A program made the position numbers and the translations under genes. Positions 6,139 through 13,407 of a DNA stretch of 22,594 nucleotides are shown in pieces. The DNA comes from Verrucomicrobiales bacterium (lineage in GTDB: Bacteria; Verrucomicrobiota; Verrucomicrobiia; Limisphaerales; J093), in contig JACKPW010000044.1 of NCBI GenBank assembly GCA_024233215.1, positions 1 to 22,594 on the forward strand, in the 5' to 3' direction. The stretch's first letter is position 1. Every line of letters starts with the position of its first letter. The notes beneath the pieces were generated by a model. That model was not told where the DNA came from and made no database searches. It was given only the letters and a program-made list of their open reading frames with translations.

Positions 6139-8796
6139 TCACGATCGGGGCGGGGTGGTAATGGAAAGTCGGATGATCATGTGAAGTTCGCGGTCGTCCG
6201 GTGGAAGGGCCGCCGGGTTGACCCGATGCAGTTCATCGTTGAACCGACCCGGACGGGGGTTGTTGATCAAGGCTTCGGCGTCGAGTTGCAGAGCCACGAT
6301 CGAGCCGCCCTCCTGAGCCGCCAACCCGGTCGCCTGCCTCATGGAACCGTTGTAAATCCAGGGTTCCGGCTTCAGCGTCCCCGCCCCGTCGGTGGTGATG
6401 ATGAAATCCTCCAACGGATGAACCACTTCCCTCTCCGCCTCCTGCCAGGCAACCGAGATGATCACCGGTTCCCCGGGCACGGCCTCGAGCGGATCAGCGG
6501 ACAACTGGGTGGCATAGGACGGTTCCCCCCCCAGCAGCAGCAGGGCCACATGCACGTGCATCGGGTCCACAGCGGTGCGAAAGACGCTTTCGTGCGTCTT
6601 GCCGGTGTCGGTGACCAGCGCGTATTCCACCGGCCCCGAGCGCTGGTTGATCGTGATGGGAAACCGAAAGCTGCGGTCCGCTGCGTCAACCACCACGTCC
6701 CCCAGCACCACGGTCTCCGGCTGGCCCGGGGCGACGGCATCCGCCGGCCCGCCGACCTCGCGGGCAACTCCGGGTTCCGGGGTTCCGGCCGCTTCGGGAG
6801 GATTCGGATGGGTCGGAGCCGGCGGGGTATCGACCGGACCGGGTTCGGTCGCCGGCTTGGGCCGTGCGGGTTTCGGAGGCCGGCTGAATTCCGGTTCACG
6901 GGCCAGGCGGCCCACCCAGCTCTGGAAGACGGATCCGGAGTCCGCCGCCGCGGTTGAGCCGAGCTCGAGTTCCGCGATGTTCTCCACCGGGATCGTGGTG
7001 GCGCCGTACACCGGTGAGCGCCCGTGCAGGACGCCGTGTTTGGATTCAACCGCCTCGAAGCTCAGCACGGAACCGTCGTTCAGCGTCACCCGGACGAGCG
7101 CGGGCGGAACCCCGGTGGTCTCCGGTTCCTTCCGAGGTTCGCCGGCCAGGGGGACAATGGTCACCACCCGGGTCAACCGATCGAGCGGCACAACGGCACG
7201 TCGCCGTTTCGCCTCGAATTCCAGGGTGTCCCCGTGAATCGCCAGCAACCGTCCCCGCAGCACGTCGCCATTCCGGGCCAGCAGGACGTGGGTGGGCGGC
7301 TGATCCCGGTAAAGCCGCGGGACGGTCAACGCCCGATCGAGGTCGGCGGGTTCGACCGGTTGCGGGATCTTCTCCCGGGGACCAAAGATCGCCTCGAACC
7401 ACTCCTCCGGTTCGGTGGCGGGTTTCGTCTGCCGCGCACGTCCGAGTGAGGGTTCGAACTCGATTGCCTTGACGTGGTCCGCGGCCATCTCCCGTCCGTC
7501 CACGTAGGGTGAGGTGAACTGCAGGACCGTCCCGTCGAAGGCCCCCAACCGGCAGGGCAACACTTCGCCGCTCATCAGGTGAAGCGCGCAGGGAAACTCC
7601 TTTTCATCGAAGAACGAGCGGGTGGTGAGAGAGCGTCGCCGCAGGACGATCCGGACCCCGCCGATCGGCCCCAACCGCACCGGGGCGAGGGCCCCTTCAG
7701 GCACCCAGCTCAACCCGGATTTCTGGAACACGAACGAGAGTCGGCCGTGCAAGCTGCCGGCGGAGTGGATCAACGCGTCGCTGCTCCGACCGGCCAGGGC
7801 GCCGCGCGGCTCGGGGGGACCGAATCGAAGCACGCTGCCGGCCTCGCACCGACAGGCCACGGGGGCGTCGGCAAAGGCCGTGCGCAGGGTCAGATGATCC
7901 GGTCCCGCCGCCTCGAGCAAGCCGCGCACCACGGCACCATCGGCGTACGTCAACTCCGCCAGACCGGGCTTTGCCACCGCCTGCACTCCCGGTTGCACCA
8001 CCCGTTGGACCTCCACCAACGGCACGGAATGTCGGGCCCCATCCTCCTCGACCACCCGCGCCTGGTCACCCTCAACCAGCAGCCAGCCGAGGTAGGTCCG
8101 ACCATCCTGCAGCGCGATTCGGGTCAAGGGGGTGCCCGCGCTGGGAACGCTGTCCCGGGCGGCGGATGCGGACTCCGCCGGCGACGCTCCCGACCCGGCA
8201 AGGCTCGCCGCAGCGATCCGTTCAATTGAACCAATGGCGCGACGCGGCACCCGCACCTCACCCAACCGAGGGCTGGAGAAAAGGAGGTTCTGCGCGTCCG
8301 AGCCCACCAAGTCACCGGTCCACAGATCGCCGGTAAGAGTGGTCACACGGAACGCCCCGGTAACCGGCTGCGGTTCGCCATCGAACTGGAGGGACTCCAG
8401 CGCGCTGGTGTACACCACGAGATCGTCGAGGAACATGGGAGAGGACCACCGGACCTGCCCGGCCGCGCTCTCCAACAGCCGGCCCGGAAGCACGTCGCCG
8501 TTCTTCCAACGGAGCAGACCGGTGGCCACCGGTTCCTGCGCCGGGGAACGAACGACTGAGAGCAGAGCGATCGTCAGGATGCCCACCCAGCCTAGCCGCC
8601 GACGTACAGTCGGCGCATGATTCCCCCCCGCAGCACCAACCGCCCGCCATCCGCCCTCGGTGGCGCGTCCATCCGCGACCGGCCGTTCCATCCTCGCGAC
8701 CTTCTCGCAGTTCGGGGACGCTTGCGCGGACTCACGTCCGCGGCTACGGGGCGGGGCGCCGTTCCGGCGGGGTCTTTCTTGGGTCCAGGCCATCAT
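6139..8796 (-). CDS. Exported protein with tandem SH3/Sm-like beta repeats and a C-terminal YdjY-like domain
   Basis: About 885 residues from ATG 8796; TTG 8811 and ATG 8691 are alternatives. A hydrophobic segment (GWVGILTIALLSVV, about 68-82) followed by SPAQ looks like a signal peptide, but it is preceded by an unusually long basic extension built over palindromic repeats. The body repeats a beta-strand module of the form NGDVLPGRLL ... FxSP, seen as NGDVLPGRLLES, DGRTYLGWLLVEGD, SGEVLPCRLGAFDG, NGDVLRGRLLAIHG and NDGSVLSFEAVES. A Pro-rich linker follows, then a domain of about 190 residues with GPVEYALVTDTGKTHESVF and HVALLLLG, matching my recollection of YdjY-like domains in Planctomycetes and Verrucomicrobia. 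It is the last gene of the MoxR cluster and starts only a few bases after the alpha-toroid gene. The role is unknown; an extracytoplasmic structural or binding function is likely. Confidence 0.8.
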   Translation of the reverse strand: MMAWTQERPRRNGAPPRSRGRESAQASPNCEKVARMERPVADGRATEGGWRAVGAAGGNHAPTVRRRLGWVGILTIALLSVVRSPAQEPVATGLLRWKNGDVLPGRLLESAAGQVRWSSPMFLDDLVVYTSALESLQFDGEPQPVTGAFRVTTLTGDLWTGDLVGSDAQNLLFSSPRLGEVRVPRRAIGSIERIAAASLAGSGASPAESASAARDSVPSAGTPLTRIALQDGRTYLGWLLVEGDQARVVEEDGARHSVPLVEVQRVVQPGVQAVAKPGLAELTYADGAVVRGLLEAAGPDHLTLRTAFADAPVACRCEAGSVLRFGPPEPRGALAGRSSDALIHSAGSLHGRLSFVFQKSGLSWVPEGALAPVRLGPIGGVRIVLRRRSLTTRSFFDEKEFPCALHLMSGEVLPCRLGAFDGTVLQFTSPYVDGREMAADHVKAIEFEPSLGRARQTKPATEPEEWFEAIFGPREKIPQPVEPADLDRALTVPRLYRDQPPTHVLLARNGDVLRGRLLAIHGDTLEFEAKRRRAVVPLDRLTRVVTIVPLAGEPRKEPETTGVPPALVRVTLNDGSVLSFEAVESKHGVLHGRSPVYGATTIPVENIAELELGSTAAADSGSVFQSWVGRLAREPEFSRPPKPARPKPATEPGPVDTPPAPTHPNPPEAAGTPEPGVAREVGGPADAVAPGQPETVVLGDVVVDAADRSFRFPITINQRSGPVEYALVTDTGKTHESVFRTAVDPMHVHVALLLLGGEPSYATQLSADPLEAVPGEPVIISVAWQEAEREVVHPLEDFIITTDGAGTLKPEPWIYNGSMRQATGLAAQEGGSIVALQLDAEALINNPRPGRFNDELHRVNPAALPPDDRELHMIIRLSITTPPRS
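8597..8615. repeat. REP-like palindrome inside the YdjY-domain gene
   Basis: Perfect 7-bp arms CGCCGAC and GTCGGCG around a 5-base loop GTACA. It lies in the codons just before the signal-peptide core of the YdjY-domain protein. An out-of-frame ATG preceded by a G-run (8610-8630 region) sits next to it. Confidence 0.5.
8725..8742. repeat. REP-like palindrome inside the YdjY-domain gene N-terminal extension
   Basis: Perfect 7-bp arms CGCGGAC and GTCCGCG around a 4-base loop TCAC. It resembles short hairpin repeats I recall as common between genes in verrucomicrobial genomes. Here it is translated as part of the basic extension (SRGRES) ahead of the signal segment. Confidence 0.55.
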
Positions 8797-8814
8797 GGTT
8801 CCGGTCGGCAACCG

Positions 8815-10068
8815 TTACCGTTCATAGACGGGAAGAAAGCGGTAGTTCAACGCCAGCACCAGCACCGACATCCCGGTCCCGTAGGCGGGGCCGCGGTCAC
8901 TGGAGAAGCTGCCGTCCTCGTTTTGCATTCCCCGGAGGCGCTCGACCATCCGGTCGTTCCACTCGCTCCAGGCCTCGAGATCGCTGTGAAACAGCGCCTG
9001 GGCCATGTAGTAGCGGTGATAGAACGGGTATTCGTTGACGTCGTAGGTCACCCGGTTCTTGAGGAACCGCGCAGCCGCCCGGTATTCGGGAGTATCCTTG
9101 CGTTTGGCCACGGCGTAGACCGTCGTCCCGATTGCGGTGCGGGTGATGCCGTCCCCGTGGCTCTGGGCTGGCTGATAGGACACGCTGCCGTCCTGCATGG
9201 TGTTGGCGCGGAAGAAATCCATCGCCTTTTCGATGGCCTCGTTGGGCACTTCGATGCCGGCGTTCTTGGCCCCGAGCACGCCCATGAGCACGGTGCCGGA
9301 CACGGTGGTGTCGGCATCACGCGAGTCCGGGGAGTAACGCCAGGCGCCCCAGGGATTCTGCTGCTGGGCGGTGAGGGCACAGCGGACGGCAAGCTCCAGC
9401 GCCTTGCCGAGGGAACGGCGTTCAACCTCCGGCACGGGGCTGCCCTCCCAGAGGAGCCTTTCATTCACCACACCATAGGCCTCCGAGAGGGCGAGCATGG
9501 CGAGTCCGTGATGGTACATCGGCCCGTGCCCTGGTCCGGCGATGTGGCCGGTCTTGGGATCCTGGTTGAGGATGATGCTTTGTACGGCCCGGCGGAGGTT
9601 GCCGGCGTAAGGACCGAAGTCCGGATCCTCGCCGCTGGCCATGAAGGCCATGACGCAGATGCCGGTGATGCCTGGTCCGTTTTCCTGCCCCGGCCAGCTG
9701 CCGTCGTCCTTCTGATTTGCCGCAAGGTATTTCAGGCTGCGTTCGGTCATCAAGCGGACGGCGAAAGGCACGCCCTTGCCGTAGTTGATGGCCGAATCCT
9801 GCGCGTGGGCACGGAGCGAGGTGAGGGCGATCAGGGCGACGATGAGTGCGCGAGCGTACGCCAGGCCGGGAAGGCCACGCCGGGTTTGGGCGGGGCGGGT
9901 GACCACGGGCGGCGCCGGCAGGCGAGCGGTTGGAGCATCGCCTTTGCAGTTGGCAGGAGGTTCCCAGTCTGCCGCGGCCTGCGGATTGGAAATCCGCGAT
10001 ACGGCAGATTGGGAATCTGCGCTCCGGAGGGGCGCGCTGACGAGGTGGGTTGTTCTCGATCGTTTCAT
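8815..10068 (-). CDS. Exported prenyltransferase/squalene-oxidase repeat protein (alpha-toroid)
   Basis: 417 residues. ATG 10068 overlaps the previous stop as ATGA and has GGAGG seven bases upstream, so this start is well supported even though the signal core (ALIVALIALTSL, 74-85, then AHAQ) lies about 70 residues in. The mature part has repeats of the Q-x-x-D-G-S-W type seen in squalene-hopene cyclases and protein prenyltransferase beta subunits: NQKDDGSW, MQDGSVSY, QNEDGSFS, plus TVSGTVLMGVLGAKNAG and YHRYYMAQALFHS. The DXDD protonation motif of hopene cyclases is not visible, and the protein is shorter than those enzymes, so an export-type structural or ligand-binding barrel is more likely than a terpene cyclase. 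Residues 17-30 are encoded by a palindromic repeat (9981-10020). It is sixth in the MoxR cluster. Confidence 0.85.
   Translation of the reverse strand: MKRSRTTHLVSAPLRSADSQSAVSRISNPQAAADWEPPANCKGDAPTARLPAPPVVTRPAQTRRGLPGLAYARALIVALIALTSLRAHAQDSAINYGKGVPFAVRLMTERSLKYLAANQKDDGSWPGQENGPGITGICVMAFMASGEDPDFGPYAGNLRRAVQSIILNQDPKTGHIAGPGHGPMYHHGLAMLALSEAYGVVNERLLWEGSPVPEVERRSLGKALELAVRCALTAQQQNPWGAWRYSPDSRDADTTVSGTVLMGVLGAKNAGIEVPNEAIEKAMDFFRANTMQDGSVSYQPAQSHGDGITRTAIGTTVYAVAKRKDTPEYRAAARFLKNRVTYDVNEYPFYHRYYMAQALFHSDLEAWSEWNDRMVERLRGMQNEDGSFSSDRGPAYGTGMSVLVLALNYRFLPVYER
9963..10020. repeat. Tandem-hairpin REP-like element within a coding N-terminus
   Basis: Two adjacent perfect palindromes: GCGGATT-GGA-AATCCGC (9981-9997) and GCAGATT-GGG-AATCTGC (10004-10020), both 7-bp stems with 3-base loops. 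In addition CCCAGTCTGCC (9963-9973) can pair with GGCAGATTGGG (10003-10013) with one G-T wobble, enclosing the first hairpin as an alternative fold. This has the structure of a bacterial REP unit pair and lies inside the first 35 codons of the alpha-toroid gene. Confidence 0.75.
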
Positions 10069-13000
10069 GGGGAACCCTCCAGGGCGTCAAAATAGGCATC
10101 CAAACCCTGCCGAAACTCCTCGGGCAAGGTGCGCCCCGCCCGGCCGGTGGCCTGTCCGGGGGTACGCTCCTCGATGAAGGCCTGCTGGCTGTCGTCCCCC
10201 AGACCCACCAGCATCAAGGCGGACTTCGCCGCGGCGCGGGCCTTGATGGCGGTGGGGGTGTTGGGGGCGCGACGGGTTTCGAGCAGGATCTCGATCACCT
10301 CGGAAATCGCGGCGATGGTGGGTGGGCCGGCCTCGGGTTGCTTCAACAGTGCCTCCGCCTCGTCCATCACGAAGGACGCCTCGGTCAGCTTCGCACTGTC
10401 GCTCTCGAACTGCTCGGCCCCCGGCAGTTCCCAGATCCGACCCGCGATCTCGCGGGACTTGTCCGACAACTCCCGCTGGGTCGCAGCAAGACCGGCACCG
10501 CGGTCGGCAAAGACCGCATCCTCCAAGGCGCCGCGGCCCTGGTCCAGTTCGCGCGTTTCCTCCCGCAGTTCGACCTCGCGATTGATGATGCGGAGCACCT
10601 CCACGACGATGGCGGGCGGCAGGTTTGCCGATTCGCCGGGTTCCTTCGGTTCGGACTCCTTTTCGTCATCTTCGGCAGGCTCGAGCGGATCGACGAGTTG
10701 CTCGGCCCACCGATCCAGAGTCTCGGCCCAGAACTCCGCCTCGATGGTCGATTGTCCGACGAGGTTGTCGTTCAGCGTCGCCGCCACCCCCTGCATCTGC
10801 TGGGTGACCGCAAGATCCTGCATCTCATTCAAGACCCGGTCGTAGTTCTCGGAGGGACGCCGGTGGGCGTAGGCGTCCATGTCCGCCTGGATCGTGTAGA
10901 CGACTTTGGAAGCGGCGACCTCCGTCTCGCCGAGATCGCGCCGTTGGACGGCAGTCTCCACCTCGTGGCTTTCGCGACCGAACCCGCCCAGGGCATTGAT
11001 CTCGTCGGACAGGTCGAGTTGGGCGCGGGAGGCGGCCTTGAGTCGCTTGACGAACGTGCTGCTCTCGAATCCCAGCAGCAACTGGCGCATCTCGTCCGCC
11101 ACCTGCGCGAAGGCATCCAGCAACTCCTGTTGCTCCTTCACCGCCTGCTCGACCAACTGGTCCGGGCCCGGCGGGCGCTCCCTTTCCTTGCCCGCACCTG
11201 CCTCCTCCGGCCGGCCGCTGCCGCGAAGCACGGTGGTTGGGAGGCTCAGGCTTCCCGGCGTTGGCGGGGAGGACTTCGGGTCACCGGGCTGCTCCACCGG
11301 GTTGAACCCGGATTCCTGGTCACTCACCGTCGGGGTCTGATTGGGTGGAGGATCTTGCGGCTCGCCAGTGCCGGCGGCCTGGCGGTTTCGGTTCACCCCC
11401 GCGTTGGGAGGATCCTCCGGCGCGTCGGGATCGGCCGGTTGAACCTCGCCCGCCTGGCCGGGAGCCTCCGCCGCCTGCGCGAGCAATCCCGCCACGGACG
11501 GCATGCGGTCGCCGGCGATCTGCTTCAGCTGCTGGAGCATGCCGGCCCAATGCTCGAGCTGTTCCGGATCGAAATCCGCATTCCGGGTCGCCTCCTGCAC
11601 CAGCCCCTCCCCCACGCCAATCAGGGCAGCCAACTGCGCGGCGTTCGCCTGCTCAGCGGCGGCCTGGTCCCGAATGAGCTTTCGCTGGGCCGGATCATCG
11701 AGGGCGTCGGGCGGCAGTTTGCTCAACTCCTCGTTCACCTGGCCCAACTGCAGTTCGCGGTCGTAGACCTCGCGGGCCGCGCCCACCCAACGGCCCATCT
11801 GCGAGGTGACCCATTTGAAATGCTCCTCCGGGGTCACCACGTGCAACAGGACATAGGGCGAAACCGCCCGCTCGCGCCCGGGTAGATAGTCCTCGGCGAA
11901 TGCCCGCAGTTTCAAGCTCTGGGCGGGCACGCCTTCACGATCGGCGGAGAACGTCGCGGTCAGGGCAAGGGCACGGCCCTCCGGGTCGCCGGCGGCGACC
12001 AGTTTCTCGCCGACTGCCGGCATGAGATTCCGTGCGGGGTCGGCGATGCCCTCCCACTCGAGCCCCACGCGCTTCACCCCGAAATCGTCGCCCGCCTGGA
12101 TCTGGAAAGTGAGCACCTCGGTCGACAGCAACACCTGGTTGTTCCGGAGCAGACCAAGACTGACGGTGGGCGCCTGATCGTCCAACGCCTCGATCCGCAG
12201 CACCTGGGGTTCACGCGCGTCCAAGCCGTCGCTGTCCTGCCAGGTAAGCCGGTATTCACCGGAGGCGGTCACCGTAACCGGCCGGGTGGCGATCCGGGCG
12301 CCGTCGACCGGTTGGGGTTCGTCGTTCAACCTGGCCCCGGCCAGCGTGCGGGTCGCGGTGGCGAGAAAGGACGCCGCGCTGCCCTTCACCAGGCTGAGGG
12401 TCCCGCCGCGCACATCCTCCTGCAACGGTTCGCTTCGCTCGAGATAATCGGGCAACCGGACCTGCGCCGCCAGTTCGGTCAGGGCGGGACGCAGCCTGGG
12501 CTCGATCGCCACCGTCAACCGCGCATCCCCGACCTGCAACGCCAACCGTCCATCCCGGGTCTGCGGTGGAATGGTAAGCGGATAGTCGGTTCCCTCGCGT
12601 GCGGTCACCACCGGCGCCTGATCCTCATAGCGCGCGGTGGCGGAATCGGGTTTCCACGGTGACCCGTCCGAGATCCGCAGTCCCACCATGAACGGTTCGG
12701 CGTGCGCCACCACCCGGTGCAAGGGTATCTCCTCCAATTGCGCGAAGGTGTACCGCTCCACGACCCGCCATGGGGTGGCCCACCGCCGAAAGGCGTTGCC
12801 CCCGGCCGCCGGCACCGCCACGCAGATGACCACGATCAACGCCACCGGAACACCGGCCGCCCACCCCCAGTGCCGATGACGTGGGTGCGGCACGGCATCA
12901 TGCAGATCGCGCTCCTCCAGTTCGGCATCCACTTGCCGCATGGCGGCCTCGACCAGCGACCGACTGGTTCCGGCCGGCAAGCCGGCACGAGCCAACTCGA

Positions 13001-13355
13001 CGATGCCGAGCAGATGGTCGCCGAACCGCGGGTATTTGTAGCGCACCAACCGGGCCACCTGCTCCGGGCGACGATGCCGCCAAAGCCAGCGCTGGCATTT
13101 CAGTGGGAGAAGGACCAGCAGCCCGATGCTGCCCGCCGCCAGGATGAGGGCCCGCCAGGCCGCCGGGGTATCGTCCCAACGGTCCAGTCCGAACACCGCA
13201 AGATAGGACACGGCAAGCCCGAACAGCGCCGTCAGGATCCCCTCCGCCAGCTTGATCGACCAGACCCGTCGCCGGTAATCCTCCAGCGCGGCCTTCAGTC
13301 GCGGAGGCAGGGCGACCGGAGTCGCGGGCGGTTGGGGCTGGAAGATTGTGGGCAT
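10065..13355 (-). CDS. Large membrane-anchored DUF4175-like / coiled-coil protein
   Basis: 1,096 residues from ATG 13355. The frame is open further upstream to 13883, but that part is Arg/Trp/Cys-rich shadow of the neighbouring VWA gene, so it is excluded. Seen: two membrane helices at about 35-57 and 68-86, a cytoplasmic stretch RPEQVARLVRYKYPRFGDHLL, and a third helix at 163-184. A long extracytoplasmic part follows, with beta-rich segments (YRLTWQDSDGLDAREP, LEWEGIADPARN) and then Glu/Gln/Ala-rich helical coiled-coil regions broken by a Pro/Gly/Asn linker (about 690-760). The topology resembles DUF4175 proteins. It begins 52 bp after the VWA/amidotransferase-like gene and its stop overlaps the alpha-toroid start. 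In MoxR-DUF58-VWA clusters it is the likely periplasmic scaffold. No enzymatic motif is seen. Confidence 0.82.
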   Translation of the reverse strand: MPTIFQPQPPATPVALPPRLKAALEDYRRRVWSIKLAEGILTALFGLAVSYLAVFGLDRWDDTPAAWRALILAAGSIGLLVLLPLKCQRWLWRHRRPEQVARLVRYKYPRFGDHLLGIVELARAGLPAGTSRSLVEAAMRQVDAELEERDLHDAVPHPRHRHWGWAAGVPVALIVVICVAVPAAGGNAFRRWATPWRVVERYTFAQLEEIPLHRVVAHAEPFMVGLRISDGSPWKPDSATARYEDQAPVVTAREGTDYPLTIPPQTRDGRLALQVGDARLTVAIEPRLRPALTELAAQVRLPDYLERSEPLQEDVRGGTLSLVKGSAASFLATATRTLAGARLNDEPQPVDGARIATRPVTVTASGEYRLTWQDSDGLDAREPQVLRIEALDDQAPTVSLGLLRNNQVLLSTEVLTFQIQAGDDFGVKRVGLEWEGIADPARNLMPAVGEKLVAAGDPEGRALALTATFSADREGVPAQSLKLRAFAEDYLPGRERAVSPYVLLHVVTPEEHFKWVTSQMGRWVGAAREVYDRELQLGQVNEELSKLPPDALDDPAQRKLIRDQAAAEQANAAQLAALIGVGEGLVQEATRNADFDPEQLEHWAGMLQQLKQIAGDRMPSVAGLLAQAAEAPGQAGEVQPADPDAPEDPPNAGVNRNRQAAGTGEPQDPPPNQTPTVSDQESGFNPVEQPGDPKSSPPTPGSLSLPTTVLRGSGRPEEAGAGKERERPPGPDQLVEQAVKEQQELLDAFAQVADEMRQLLLGFESSTFVKRLKAASRAQLDLSDEINALGGFGRESHEVETAVQRRDLGETEVAASKVVYTIQADMDAYAHRRPSENYDRVLNEMQDLAVTQQMQGVAATLNDNLVGQSTIEAEFWAETLDRWAEQLVDPLEPAEDDEKESEPKEPGESANLPPAIVVEVLRIINREVELREETRELDQGRGALEDAVFADRGAGLAATQRELSDKSREIAGRIWELPGAEQFESDSAKLTEASFVMDEAEALLKQPEAGPPTIAAISEVIEILLETRRAPNTPTAIKARAAAKSALMLVGLGDDSQQAFIEERTPGQATGRAGRTLPEEFRQGLDAYFDALEGSP

Positions 13356-13384
13356 CGGATCAGTTAATGGCGAATCTCGCACAC

Positions 13385-13406
13385 CGAACTTTGAAACCTG
13401 AAGTCC
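13385..13406. other. AT-rich spacer with near-repeat words before the DUF4175-like gene
   Basis: Within the 52-bp gap the plus strand reads GAACTTTGAAACCTGAAG, a simple repeat-like word (AACTTTGAA / AACCTGAA) more AT-rich than the surroundings. It has no promoter-like pair and no hairpin that I can see. It may be a degraded intergenic repeat. Confidence 0.2.
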
Positions 13407-13407
13407 C

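Noticed and set aside
8815..10068. Calling the alpha-toroid gene squalene-hopene cyclase (shc)
   Set aside because: It is shorter, has a signal peptide and lacks a visible DXDD motif.
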